Below are positions 1 through 8,201 of a DNA stretch of 64,000 bases, piece after piece (the first letter of the stretch is position 1; each line of letters begins with the position of its first letter). The notes under the pieces are model-generated. The model saw only the letters and a program-made list of their open reading frames with translations, was not told where the DNA came from and ran no database searches. The position numbers were made by a program, and so were the translations under genes. Source of the stretch: Hahella ganghwensis DSM 17046 (GTDB lineage Bacteria > Pseudomonadota > Gammaproteobacteria > Pseudomonadales > Oleiphilaceae); assembly GCF_000376785.1 (NCBI RefSeq), contig NZ_AQXX01000125.1, positions 1-64,000 on the forward strand, given 5' to 3'.

Positions 1-212
1 AGGTTTATGGGGACAAATGCCGACGTGGTAGAGCCGAGTTTCTTCGCGTCGCTGATCCAGCGTCGAACCAGATTGGCATTGAGCCCGTTATCCAGAGCGA
101 TGGCAGAAACAGAGACCCCCGGCTGTTGGCAGGCAGCAATAATCTTAGCTTTAAATTCTGCGGAATATTGGCGACGTTTTCTGGAGGAGCGAGGTGCGCT
201 TATGACAATCAT
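1..212 (-). CDS. tnpA: IS66 TnpA (OrfA) DNA-binding protein, partial
   Basis: Minus-strand gene starting with ATG at 212 and running off the window after about 70 codons. The N-terminus has the basic RKRRQYSAEFKAKIIAAC segment followed by a helix-turn-helix (VSVSAIALDNGLNANLVRRW), the pattern of the small first protein of IS66/IS3-like elements that helps the main transposase bind DNA. The C-terminal part and the downstream tnpB/tnpC genes are not visible. It is identified from the motif and from its position just inside an IS66-like terminus. Confidence 0.85.
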   Translation of the reverse strand, partial: MIVISAPRSSRKRRQYSAEFKAKIIAACQQPGVSVSAIALDNGLNANLVRRWISDAKKLGSTTSAFVPIN

Positions 213-292
213 AACAAGTGTCCACTAAAAAATAAGTGGACACTATCCAGTCAGTTGGTAGCGCGCTCAAGATGGGGTTACCGGACGCTTAC
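1..292 (-). mobile_element. IS66-family insertion sequence, right-hand end (truncated by window)
   Basis: The outer end of an IS66-type element. Read on the minus strand, the terminus at 292 begins GTAAGCGTCCGGTAACCCC; IS66-family terminal repeats characteristically begin with GTAA. A tnpA-like gene starts 80 bp inside this end, as expected for IS66. A short inverted repeat (AGTGTCCACT at 217-226 against AGTGGACACT at 235-244) lies just upstream of that gene. The other end is outside the window. IS66 elements usually make an 8-bp target duplication, so 293-300 is the predicted duplicated target. Confidence 0.8.
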
Positions 293-888
293 AATTAAAC
301 AGCTAGGCGTGAAGGACGTTTACATAGACACCCTTCGAGGCTTGGACGCAAAACACGCTCCAACCCAACAGGAAGTCGATCAACTAAACCAGCAAAAACT
401 GGAAAAAGCGGCTCCCTGCGGCCTAGCAACAAACCCCGCATAAGCGTTACTAATGAGATGGTAGCAGCCAAAAAAATTCACGATCAAGCCATCGATCTGG
501 TCAACTCTGCTCTTGAAGACATAAAGCTGGGCGCTGCCATAGAAATCGCCAGCTTCGAGGAAGTGGCCGAGAACATGGTAGACTCCATCTTTCGTAACCA
601 CAGCGCACTCACCTGGACAGTTCGCTGGTAGATCACTTCATAAGATGTATTGGTATTTATCCGGTCGGATCACTGGTGTTACTTGAAAGTGGAAAGCTTG
701 GAGTGGTAACCGAGACCAACGAAGCAGATCAACGTCTCCCCACGCTCAGAGTAATGTATCACACCAAATTTCGGACATTTATCAAGGTTAAGACACTGGA
801 CTTGGCCAGACCCATTGTTCAGGATCGCATCGTCAAAGCAGTTGATCCAAGACATTACGCCATCAAAGTCGCCGATTTTTTATCCTGA
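293..888 (+). pseudogene. HD-GYP domain c-di-GMP phosphodiesterase remnant, IS66-interrupted
   Basis: Remains of a DUF3391/HD-GYP gene. From 294 the reading frame gives IKQLGVKDVYIDTLRGLD, the end of a DUF3391 N-terminal domain. Near an A5 run at 402-407 it must shift frame to continue through the linker (AAKKIHDQAIDLV, about 460-500) to NMVDSIFRNHSAL (about 570-610). A third frame then resumes at about 625 with LVDHFIRCIGIYPVGSLVLL and continues to the TGA at 886-888, matching the C-terminal tail of HD-GYP proteins. The catalytic HD and GYP segments, roughly 200 residues, are missing between them. Insertion, frameshift and internal deletion mean no functional enzyme. The gene converges on tmk with 4 bp between stops. 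Confidence 0.82.
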
Positions 889-892
889 TCCG

Positions 893-1519
893 TTATTCAG
901 CCAGCTTATTCAACAGAGCCTGTCGGATTTTCGGCTGAATGAGCTCTAAAGGGTCCTGAGCATTGATAACACAGTAGCGCTCAGGCGCTTCAGCGACCCG
1001 CTTCATATAAGCATCTTGAACTCTTGTATAAAATTCGAGCTTTTCCTGCTCAAACCTGTCCAGCTCTCCCCTTTTTTTGGCTCGCGCAATACCTACTTCA
1101 GGGTTTACACATAAAAGTAGTGTCAGATCTGGCCGGAAATTTCTCTGGACTATTTTCTCCAGATTGGCAATCAGCTCCCAGGACAAGCCCCTGCCACCTC
1201 CTTGATAAGCATAGGTCGCATCAGTAAACCGATCAGACAAGACATGAACCCCCGATTTGAGCAAAGGCATGATCTTCTGCTCCAGATGCTGAGCCCTGGC
1301 GGCAAACATCATCAACAACTCAGCTGTCGAAGACACTTGCTCATCTCTGGGCCTCAGCAATAGCTCCCTGATCTCTTCAGCCAGCGGCGTTCCCCCAGGC
1401 TCTCGAGTCGTCACGACCTCCATATCCAGTTCGCCCAGGACCGAGCGCACAAATTCGAGATTTGTCGTCTTTCCAGCCCCCTCAATCCCTTCGACTGTAA
1501 TAAATAGACCACGACTCAA
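893..1519 (-). CDS. tmk: Thymidylate kinase
   Basis: Cytosolic enzyme that phosphorylates dTMP to dTDP with ATP. At 208 residues it has the usual length. The P-loop is GIEGAGKTT near residue 11, the DRFTDATYAYQGGGRG motif (about 98-113) carries the DR(Y/F) signature, and an arginine-rich LID-like region follows. The start is TTG, supported by the purine-rich GAGGAT about 6 nt upstream and by the family N-terminus. It follows mltG with a 19-bp gap, the usual order. The expected next gene, holB, is not present; a pseudogene converges on tmk instead. Confidence 0.95.
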   Translation of the reverse strand: MSRGLFITVEGIEGAGKTTNLEFVRSVLGELDMEVVTTREPGGTPLAEEIRELLLRPRDEQVSSTAELLMMFAARAQHLEQKIMPLLKSGVHVLSDRFTDATYAYQGGGRGLSWELIANLEKIVQRNFRPDLTLLLCVNPEVGIARAKKRGELDRFEQEKLEFYTRVQDAYMKRVAEAPERYCVINAQDPLELIQPKIRQALLNKLAE

Positions 1520-1538
1520 GGTGTATCCTCCAAAGAGT

Positions 1539-2618
1539 TTATTGGCTGGAACGGTAATCTGAACGCCGTTTTAGCTGATAAGCGCGGACAGCATTGGTAT
1601 GTTCACGCAGTGTTTTGGAAAAGGCATGCGTGCCATCCCCCTTGGCCACAAAATACAAATCCCCTGTAATATCCGGATTCAAAGCAGCCTTTATACTCGC
1701 CTCCCCCGGCATGGAAATCGGAGTTGGAGGCAATCCCTTGATAACATAGGTATTATATGGAGTCGGTTGCTTCAGATGCTTGCGAGTGATATTTCCCTGA
1801 TAAGCCTCACCCAATCCATAAATAACGGTTGGATCGGTCTGCAAGCGCATCTTCAGTCGCAGTCTTTCTGTAAATACACCAGAAATCACTTCCCGCTCTG
1901 AATCCACACTGGTTTCCCGTTCAACAATCGAGGCCAAAATCAGCGCCTCATAAGGACTCTTGACGATAGCGTCAGATGATCGCTGCTTCCACTCTTTCGA
2001 CAACACCTCCATCGTCTTGCGATAAGCTTGCTGAAGAATATCCAGATCACTCATACCCTTACGATAAAAATAAGTATCGGGAAAGATCAAACCTTCCGCA
2101 TGCGGATACTCCATCCCCAACTGACTGGCAACCTCTGCCGGGTCTTTAGAGTTGAGCACTCTTTCGAGTTTGGGATGATTATCCAGCTCCGCCAAAACCT
2201 CGCGAATATTCCACCCTTCAATAAAGGTAATACTGTAATTAACCGTTTTCCCGGACGTTAAAACAGGAAACAGCCCCATAGCTGTATACTCTGGAGACAG
2301 CCAATATTCGCCAGCCTTCAGCAAACGCCCCTGCTCCTTGAATCTTCCAATCCAATAGAACCAGAAGCCGGAGTTTATCACCCCTTCGCCTTCAAGCCGT
2401 TGAGTAACACTTCTGAGTGTATCCCCCTTTCTCACCTCAAATACTGCCGCCTCTTGAATACCAATAGGCTCCTGCAACGCCTGCACCCCCTGATACACCA
2501 CCCCGATCGCGGCAAAGCTCACAACCAGAGAGAGAATAACGAGATACAACGCGATCTTCTTAAGACTAAAAGAACGGGATTTCTTTGTGGATTTTGTCTT
2601 GGACTTCTTGGAGGACAC
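1539..2618 (-). CDS. mltG: Endolytic peptidoglycan transglycosylase MltG
   Basis: YceG-like inner-membrane lytic transglycosylase that cleaves nascent glycan strands and is thought to set chain length. The 359-residue protein has a lysine/serine-rich cytoplasmic N-terminus (1-22), one membrane segment (about 23-45), a LysM-like region (EVRKGDTLRSVTQRL, about 62-76) and the catalytic YceG domain with the conserved glutamate in SIVERETS. The start is GTG and overlaps the end of pabC by 53 bp. No later start leaves the membrane anchor intact, so the overlap is probably real and suggests translational coupling. Confidence 0.93.
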   Translation of the reverse strand: MSSKKSKTKSTKKSRSFSLKKIALYLVILSLVVSFAAIGVVYQGVQALQEPIGIQEAAVFEVRKGDTLRSVTQRLEGEGVINSGFWFYWIGRFKEQGRLLKAGEYWLSPEYTAMGLFPVLTSGKTVNYSITFIEGWNIREVLAELDNHPKLERVLNSKDPAEVASQLGMEYPHAEGLIFPDTYFYRKGMSDLDILQQAYRKTMEVLSKEWKQRSSDAIVKSPYEALILASIVERETSVDSEREVISGVFTERLRLKMRLQTDPTVIYGLGEAYQGNITRKHLKQPTPYNTYVIKGLPPTPISMPGEASIKAALNPDITGDLYFVAKGDGTHAFSKTLREHTNAVRAYQLKRRSDYRSSQ

Positions 2619-3408
2619 TGTATACGTCTAATTCAGTTTCGTTAAATCTATTGACGGGAATGATACCGAAAACACTATTCATAAGCGCCATGGCCTGAAT
2701 GCCAGCCAATTCTGCCTGACCCAACCGACCTTCTTCAACCTTCAATCCCAATTTTTCAGACTTGGCCAACAAATACTGCCGAACAACCCCATTAACACCT
2801 GCAAGCGATAATTCAGGCGTTATCCATCGCCCCTTAATCCTGACCAGTATATTGGATCTTGTTCCTTCTATAAGCTGCCCGTCAGGAAGACACATTATCC
2901 CCTCAAACTCGTCTTCCTCCAACTCAGCCGAAGCAATCACCTGATCCAGGCGATTCAAGTGCTTGTGCCCGGCCAGCAACAGGTTTTGGGAAACTGGAGT
3001 TTTCAGGGTTCTGACGGCCACCCCATGAAGATAAAGCTCAGATGAAAAACTGGGCGCAGGATAAACGGCGACGATCTCTGTCGGATTAACCTTTCCCGGA
3101 GGGCGATAACCTCTGCCACCACTTCCTCGGGTGACAATAATTTTGATAACGTAACGGTTATCGGAACTGGAGTGGGACTCACACCAAAGATCTATCAATG
3201 CCAACACACGCGATAATAATACCTCGCGGTCAACCAGATAGGGAATTCCCAGTGCACAGCACCCCTTCTCCAGCCTGGTTAAGTGCTCTTTCCAAAGCAC
3301 AGGGGTCAGCTTTTGCACCAGTATGGTTTCAAACACACCATCACCATATTGCAGACCTCTGTCTGCTACCTGGCAACCATCTGTTAAAGTACCATTAACC
3401 AGGAACAC
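2566..3408 (-). CDS. pabC: Aminodeoxychorismate lyase
   Basis: Fold-type IV PLP enzyme that converts 4-amino-4-deoxychorismate to p-aminobenzoate and pyruvate in folate synthesis. The 280-residue protein shows the class-IV aminotransferase pattern: DRGLQYGDGVFETILV (about 17-32), the PLP lysine in AGHKHLNRLDQV (about 145) and the LPDGQLIEGTRSNIL segment (about 173-187). The start is GTG. It lies between acpP, from which an intrinsic terminator separates it, and mltG, which it overlaps. The usual upstream partner fabF is absent. Confidence 0.92.
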   Translation of the reverse strand: MFLVNGTLTDGCQVADRGLQYGDGVFETILVQKLTPVLWKEHLTRLEKGCCALGIPYLVDREVLLSRVLALIDLWCESHSSSDNRYVIKIIVTRGSGGRGYRPPGKVNPTEIVAVYPAPSFSSELYLHGVAVRTLKTPVSQNLLLAGHKHLNRLDQVIASAELEEDEFEGIMCLPDGQLIEGTRSNILVRIKGRWITPELSLAGVNGVVRQYLLAKSEKLGLKVEEGRLGQAELAGIQAMALMNSVFGIIPVNRFNETELDVYSVLQEVQDKIHKEIPFF

Positions 3409-3447
3409 GTGACCAACCCCAGCAGTTAACCTGATACCTCACACAAA

Positions 3448-3480
3448 CAAAAAAGCCGTCTGCAAATTATTGCAAACGGC
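3448..3480 (-). terminator. Rho-independent terminator after acpP
   Basis: On the minus strand an 11-bp stem (GCCGTTTGCAA paired with TTGCAGACGGC, one wobble) is followed by TTTTTTG. It sits 31 bp downstream of the acpP stop and ends transcription from the highly expressed acpP before pabC. Confidence 0.9.
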
Positions 3481-3511
3481 TACTTTATGCTTGGCGTGAA
3501 AAATTTTCAGA

Positions 3512-3745
3512 TTATTGATTAGCTACAATAAAGTCGATAGCGTCTTGTACTGTTGTAATCTTTTCTGCTTCCTCATCAGGAATCTCAGTTTCAAACTCTT
3601 CTTCCAGAGCCATAACCAATTCAACGGTATCAAGCGAGTCGGCACCCAAGTCCTCAACAAACTTTGAGGTCAACTGGACTTCAGCTTCCTTAACGCCTAA
3701 CTGTTCACAAACAATTTTCTTTACTCGCTCTTCGACAGTACTCAT
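3512..3745 (-). CDS. acpP: Acyl carrier protein
   Basis: Small acidic carrier that holds growing fatty-acyl chains on a 4-phosphopantetheine arm. At 77 residues it has the standard length. The attachment serine is Ser37 in [18 protein letters not shown], and the protein is four-helix and strongly acidic. The start ATG has a good GAGGA ribosome site. It is preceded by a 146-bp intergenic region with its own candidate promoter and followed by a strong terminator, consistent with separate high-level expression. Confidence 0.98.
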   Translation of the reverse strand: MSTVEERVKKIVCEQLGVKEAEVQLTSKFVEDLGADSLDTVELVMALEEEFETEIPDEEAEKITTVQDAIDFIVANQ

Positions 3746-3794
3746 ATTTTCCTCACTAACTCTAGTTTCAAACCAAGCACTTAGTTCGCGTGCT

Positions 3795-3824
3795 AGTCTA
3801 GTTTAACCCTATTTAATTAATCAA
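3795..3824 (-). promoter_or_regulatory. Candidate sigma-70 promoter for acpP
   Basis: On the minus strand TTGATT (3824-3819) and TAGACT (3800-3795) are separated by 18 bp in an AT-rich region about 50 bp before the acpP start. Each hexamer matches consensus at four of six positions. Its position in the widest gap of the block supports it. Confidence 0.45.
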
Positions 3825-3891
3825 GCTAAAATGAGACTTTGCCTACAACTGAAAGACAGTTCAATCAATTTATCGACAAAAGTCCACAATC

Positions 3892-4623
3892 TTAGCTCAT
3901 ATACATGCCGCCATTCACGTTCACTGTTTCACCAGTAACGTAGGCTGCAGCATCAGATACCAAAAACTCAACAACTCCGGCAATTTCAGCGGGACTTCCC
4001 AACCTTTGCAAAGGAATTGCCGCAAGAAGCGCCTCTTTCTGCGCTTCAGGAAGCTCATTGGTCATATCCGTCTCAATAAACCCCGGAGCCACAGCATTAA
4101 CCGTAATATTACGGGAACCAAGCTCTTTGGCCATTGACCGGCTCAACCCTTCTATCCCGGCTTTGGCTGCCGCATAGTTAATCTGACCGGCATTCCCCAT
4201 GGACGCAACCACGGAGCTAATATTAACAATACGACCCCAACGCGCCTTCATCATTCCCTTCATAAGCGCCTTGCTCATACGAAACACAGAGCTGAGATTA
4301 GTCTGAATCACCTGATCCCAATCCTCATCCTTCATTCGCATGAGCAATGTATCCTTGGTGATCCCAGCGTTATTCACCAGGATGGTCGGAACACCGAACT
4401 GCTCTTCAACACTCTTGATACATGCCTGAATCGACTCCGGTGATGCAACATCAAGCACCATGCCAGCACCCTTACCGATCGCCCCGAGACGCTCTGTAAT
4501 TTTTGCAGCACCCGCTTCGGAAGTTGCCGTTCCAACAGTGACGTATCCTTTTTCCGCAAGTTTATCGGCAATTGCAGCACCGATACCTCTTGAAGCACCT
4601 GTGACAAGTGCAACTTTATCCAT
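3892..4623 (-). CDS. fabG: 3-oxoacyl-[ACP] reductase FabG
   Basis: NADPH-dependent short-chain dehydrogenase that reduces beta-ketoacyl-ACP in fatty-acid elongation. It has the Rossmann motif TGASRGIG, the NNAG motif in ILVNNAGITKD, the catalytic serine in VNISSVV and the YxxxK pair in INYAAAKAG. I use the second ATG (4623) because AGAGGA is six bases before it, whereas the ATG at 4629 abuts the same ribosome site; this gives 243 residues. It follows fabD with a short gap in the same transcript. Confidence 0.95.
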   Translation of the reverse strand: MDKVALVTGASRGIGAAIADKLAEKGYVTVGTATSEAGAAKITERLGAIGKGAGMVLDVASPESIQACIKSVEEQFGVPTILVNNAGITKDTLLMRMKDEDWDQVIQTNLSSVFRMSKALMKGMMKARWGRIVNISSVVASMGNAGQINYAAAKAGIEGLSRSMAKELGSRNITVNAVAPGFIETDMTNELPEAQKEALLAAIPLQRLGSPAEIAGVVEFLVSDAAAYVTGETVNVNGGMYMS

Positions 4624-4646
4624 AGTCATTCCTCTATCCGGTTCAC

Positions 4647-5570
4647 TTATTCAGCTGATGACTGCCAGGCAGCCAGGTCAGACAGGCAAACGACATCGAA
4701 GCTACGGTCCACTTTCTTCACCAGACCAGCCAGGACTTTACCCGGACCACACTCATAAAATCGATCAACACCCAGACCAGCCATACTCTGCACACTCTGC
4801 GTCCACAACACAGAAGAGTATAATTGCTTGATCAGATTGGCTTTTAGCTCATCAAGACCAGAAGGTACCGCGGCATTAACATTCTGGATCACCGGAATGG
4901 ATGGCTCATTCAGGGCAACACTTTCTAGCGTCTCCGCCAGAAGGTCCGCGGCAGGCTTCATTAATGCACAGTGTGAAGGCACGCTCACAGCCAACTTTAT
5001 CGCTCTTTTGGCTCCAGCCTGCTTCAGCCCTCCGATCGCCCGATCTACAGCCGCAGCATCACCGGCGATGACCACCTGTCCGGGACAATTGAAATTAACC
5101 GCTTCCACGCACTCATCCAGAGCCGAATCACGACAAACATCAACGACCACCTGATCTTCCAATCCAAGAACAGCCGCCATTGCAGTCTCACGACCTTTAA
5201 CAGCTTTTTGCATGAGCTGCCCCCGCTGCTCTACCAGCTTAACACCAGTAGCCAAATCAATAACACCAGCCGCAACCAGGGCACTATATTCACCCAGGCT
5301 ATGACCTGCAAAGCATTTGGCTTCAACGGGATTGACGGATTGGAGAAGACGCCACAACGAAATACTGGCCGTTAGAATTGCCGGCTGAGTAACTTCAGTT
5401 GAGTTAAGACGTTCTTCAGGACCTTCCTGCGAAACCTGCCAAAGGTCATACCCCAAAGCATCAGAGGCTTCCTGAAAGGTGTCTTTAATTTGAGGGTAAA
5501 TGTCACAAATGTCGGCCAACATGCCGAGACTTTGCGAACCTTGTCCTGGAAATAGAATTGCTGTAGTCAT
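4647..5570 (-). CDS. fabD: Malonyl-CoA:ACP transacylase FabD
   Basis: Loads malonate from CoA onto ACP for fatty-acid synthesis. The 307-residue protein has the GQGSQ motif at residues 9-13, the nucleophile Ser91 in GHSLGEYSALVAAG and the catalytic histidine in VSVPSHCALM (about 200). The GAGKRAIKL and CGPGKVLAGLVKK segments are also typical. The start is ATG. It is followed directly by fabG (gap about 20 bp), as in the standard fab cluster. Confidence 0.96.
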   Translation of the reverse strand: MTTAILFPGQGSQSLGMLADICDIYPQIKDTFQEASDALGYDLWQVSQEGPEERLNSTEVTQPAILTASISLWRLLQSVNPVEAKCFAGHSLGEYSALVAAGVIDLATGVKLVEQRGQLMQKAVKGRETAMAAVLGLEDQVVVDVCRDSALDECVEAVNFNCPGQVVIAGDAAAVDRAIGGLKQAGAKRAIKLAVSVPSHCALMKPAADLLAETLESVALNEPSIPVIQNVNAAVPSGLDELKANLIKQLYSSVLWTQSVQSMAGLGVDRFYECGPGKVLAGLVKKVDRSFDVVCLSDLAAWQSSAE

Positions 5571-5696
5571 GGGCGCATGATACTCAATGATTTCTTCGGG
5601 TAGTAATTAGATCAAAGTTGTATGACAGAAAGTAGCCAACAATAGCTTCCTTTAATAAACAAACACTAGTTGGGAACAGCAAACAGCTATAGCCGA

Positions 5697-6701
5697 TCAG
5701 ATCAACTCATCCAACCGAGCATTTATCATTTCAGGAACACCGCGCTGCGCTTCAAATAAAGCCTGGTTTATTGCCGTGTAAAACCCTCTTTCCGTAGCAT
5801 TCCCGTGACTTTTTACCACAGTGGCCTGCAATCCGATGAGACTGGCCCCATTATGCCTAGCCGGATCAAATATCGCCTGCAGCCTGCCAAGAATTGGCAA
5901 CGCCAGATAACCGACACACTTGCTATACCAGTTACGCTCGAAAGCCCCTTTGACCACTTTCAACAGTAGCTCAACGACCCCCTCGCCCGACTTAAGCGCG
6001 ACGTTCCCGACAAAACCATCACAAACAACCACATCGGCGATTGTCTTGAATATATCACCACCCTCTACATAGCCGATGTAATTCAACATCTCACATTCAG
6101 CCAGCATCCGTGAGGCCAGCCTGACCTGCTCATTCCCCTTGATGTCTTCCTCGCCGACATTCAGAAGTGCGATCCGAGGCTCGGAAGTATTCTCCACCGC
6201 CTCCACCAACGCAGACCCCATCAAGGCGAACTGATACAGATGCTCTGCAGTGCAGTCGACATTCGCCCCCAAATCAAGCACATAACAGCGATTACTGGGC
6301 GAAGGTATCTTTTTCACTATTGCCGGCCGATCAACTCCCGGGTGGGTCTTAAGGATTGACCTCGCCAACAACATCAGAGCGCCAGTATTACCTGCACTGA
6401 CACAGGCATGAGCCTCCCCATCACGAACGAGACCAAGCGCCACAGCCATCGATGAATCCTGCTTTTTCCTCAGAGCATGACTCGGCCTGTCATCCATTCT
6501 GACAACATCCGGAGCATGGACGATCGAAATACGAGGGCAGTGCTGACCTTTGAGAAGATTTTTCAACTCAAGCTCATCACCAACAAGAATCAGGGAAGCG
6601 AAAGGATTTTTTTCTACAGAACGAAGTGCGGCAGGGACAACGACGGCGGGACCGAAGTCACCGCTCATCGTATCAATTGCAACAGTGATATTGCGTTCCA
6701 A
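5697..6701 (-). CDS. plsX: Phosphate acyltransferase PlsX
   Basis: Converts acyl-ACP and phosphate to acyl-phosphate for glycerol-3-phosphate acylation by PlsY, linking fatty-acid to phospholipid synthesis. The 334-residue protein begins NITVAIDTMSGDFGP and contains ACVSAGNTGALMLLAR, LDLGANVDC and VCDGFVGNVALKSGEGV, all conserved in PlsX. The only suitable start appears to be TTG, 25 bp after the rpmF stop, with a weak ribosome site. This suggests coupling to rpmF translation. Confidence 0.95.
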   Translation of the reverse strand: MERNITVAIDTMSGDFGPAVVVPAALRSVEKNPFASLILVGDELELKNLLKGQHCPRISIVHAPDVVRMDDRPSHALRKKQDSSMAVALGLVRDGEAHACVSAGNTGALMLLARSILKTHPGVDRPAIVKKIPSPSNRCYVLDLGANVDCTAEHLYQFALMGSALVEAVENTSEPRIALLNVGEEDIKGNEQVRLASRMLAECEMLNYIGYVEGGDIFKTIADVVVCDGFVGNVALKSGEGVVELLLKVVKGAFERNWYSKCVGYLALPILGRLQAIFDPARHNGASLIGLQATVVKSHGNATERGFYTAINQALFEAQRGVPEMINARLDELI

Positions 6702-6726
6702 AACTCAAAGTATGTTTTGGAGAAAA

Positions 6727-6906
6727 TCAGTCTTGCGAGGTTTCAACCACTTTCTTGCCACGGTAAAAACCGTCGGCAGACACGTGGTGACGACGATGCT
6801 TCTCACCAGTAGTCGGGTCGATAGACAAAGCGGAAGTATTCAGTGCATCGTGCGAACGACGCATACCACGCTTGGAACGAGTTTTACGGTTTTGTTGAAC
6901 AGCCAT
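6727..6906 (-). CDS. rpmF: 50S ribosomal protein L32
   Basis: A 59-residue basic ribosomal protein. The N-terminus [20 protein letters not shown] and the later [10 protein letters not shown] and GFYRGKKVV segments are typical L32. It lacks the four zinc-binding cysteines found in some L32 forms, so it is the zinc-free type. The start ATG is preceded by a good GGAG site (AGGAGATTTAGA). It sits between yceD and plsX, the standard order, with gaps of 39 and 25 bp. Confidence 0.97.
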   Translation of the reverse strand: MAVQQNRKTRSKRGMRRSHDALNTSALSIDPTTGEKHRRHHVSADGFYRGKKVVETSQD

Positions 6907-6945
6907 TCTAAATCTCCTGAGCCAGCTCTTTTTTCGCGAATTCAG

Positions 6946-7467
6946 CTACTTTTTGAGCAGTTCGCCGAGAACTGCAAACGGATTGTCTGCTCTTTGTTCT
7001 TCAGCTTTGCTCTTAATATCATTCAACTCACTACTGCAATGCTCATCATCGTGATACGCAAACATTGGTAAACTTAGCAGTAGTTCGTCTTCCAGTGCCT
7101 GAAACAGATTAACTTCCTGATTTTCGACCAATACCGGATCGTAAGATTTAGGTAGCAACTCCAGATCTTCCTCATTATCGGAAAATACCAGGGTTACCTC
7201 CCCTTCGATCTTATAATCCACTCTTCCCAGACATCTCTGACATGGAAGCTTGGCAGAAGTATTATATGACATTGCTGCCACTTTAAGATTCTGCTCATCA
7301 CGATCAAATCTAAATTTAACCGTAACCACCTCCAGATCACCCACACCCTGCATTTGCAGGTCGGCAAATCTGGGAAGATTTTCAGTCGAAACAGCGCCCT
7401 CAAAGGTGAGTTTTTTCTCACAGCTTTTAGTTGGGTCTACAAGTTCCGGGATACCAGGCGTTTTCAT
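6946..7467 (-). CDS. yceD: YceD family protein (DUF177)
   Basis: Small conserved protein encoded upstream of rpmF in most proteobacteria. It is linked to 23S rRNA accumulation in some bacteria and plants, but the biochemical role is unsettled. The 173-residue protein has the family core CQRCLG (about 76) and an acidic stretch FSDNEEDLELLP. The first gene of the rpmF-plsX-fab transcript, it has a strong promoter whose predicted start site lies only a few bases from the ATG, with no visible ribosome site. Confidence 0.9.
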   Translation of the reverse strand: MKTPGIPELVDPTKSCEKKLTFEGAVSTENLPRFADLQMQGVGDLEVVTVKFRFDRDEQNLKVAAMSYNTSAKLPCQRCLGRVDYKIEGEVTLVFSDNEEDLELLPKSYDPVLVENQEVNLFQALEDELLLSLPMFAYHDDEHCSSELNDIKSKAEEQRADNPFAVLGELLKK

Positions 7468-7476
7468 AAGCGCGCA

Positions 7477-7505
7477 ATTTTAGTGAGCCGCCCTGCCAAA
7501 GTCAA
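7477..7505 (-). promoter_or_regulatory. Sigma-70 promoter for yceD-rpmF-plsX-fab
   Basis: On the minus strand TTGACT (7505-7500), a 17-bp spacer and TAAAAT (7482-7477) form a near-consensus promoter. The -10 element ends 9 bp before the yceD ATG, so the predicted transcript starts about 2-4 nt before the start codon, that is, almost leaderless. Confidence 0.75.
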
Positions 7506-7575
7506 AGAGTTGTATGTAAAATCCTGATACTCAGCCTTAATTTTTCACTTATCAACCGGAATTTACCTGTTTTCT

Positions 7576-8172
7576 ATGAAAAATCCCCCTCTTCCAACCC
7601 AAATTGTGCTTGCTTCGACCTCCAGCTATCGGGCCTCACTCATCAAACAACTGGGATTGGAGTTTACCACCGAAGCACCAAACTTCATTGAAGAACACAC
7701 ATCCGAGAGCCAACCGAAGCAGATTGCTGAATTTTTTGCCCAGGGGAAAGCCCTCTCTCTAAAGGACAAATACAAGCAGCATCTCATCATTGGCAGCGAC
7801 CAAACCGCCTCACTGGAAGGTCGCCTTCTAACCAAACCCGGAACAATAGATCGGGCATGCGACCAACTTGAGCGCTGCGCAGGCAAACAGGTAACTTTCT
7901 ATACAGGACTGGCTTTACTGAACAGCCAAACAAATCGACTGCAATCCTGCGTTGACACGATTGAAGTATCTTTCAGGAAGCTCACCCAGAACCAAATTGA
8001 AAATTACGTGAAGCGCGAACTGCCACTAGATTGTTGCGGCAGCTTTAAAGTTGAAGGCCTGGGGATTTCACTATTTACTTCAATAAACGGCAAGGACCCC
8101 AATAGCCTGATTGGGTTACCGCTTATTGATTTGGTAACTTTTCTCAATAAAGAAGGGGTTAACATCCCTTAA
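7576..8172 (+). CDS. maf: Maf-like nucleotide pyrophosphatase (YceF type)
   Basis: House-cleaning enzyme of the Maf/HAM1 superfamily that hydrolyses modified nucleoside triphosphates; the YceF branch prefers m7GTP. The 198-residue protein has the N-terminal LASTSSYRASLIKQLG motif, the IIGSDQTA segment (about 73-80) with the catalytic aspartate, and GSFKVEGLGISLF near the end. It is divergent from yceD and convergent with sppA. A hairpin overlaps its stop codon. Assignment to the YceF rather than YhdE branch rests on this neighbourhood and on the SDQTA motif. Confidence 0.9.
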   Translation: MKNPPLPTQIVLASTSSYRASLIKQLGLEFTTEAPNFIEEHTSESQPKQIAEFFAQGKALSLKDKYKQHLIIGSDQTASLEGRLLTKPGTIDRACDQLERCAGKQVTFYTGLALLNSQTNRLQSCVDTIEVSFRKLTQNQIENYVKRELPLDCCGSFKVEGLGISLFTSINGKDPNSLIGLPLIDLVTFLNKEGVNIP

Positions 8173-8178
8173 CCCCTT
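8150..8178. terminator. Hairpin between convergent maf and sppA
   Basis: Perfect 10-bp inverted repeat AAGGGGTTAA/TTAACCCCTT (8153-8162 and 8169-8178) with a 6-nt loop, spanning the maf stop codon. Read on the minus strand it is followed by CTTTATT, so it can serve as a terminator for sppA; the T-tract is weak on the plus strand. Confidence 0.6.
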
Positions 8179-8201
8179 CAGACGAATGATAACCATCCGC
8201 T

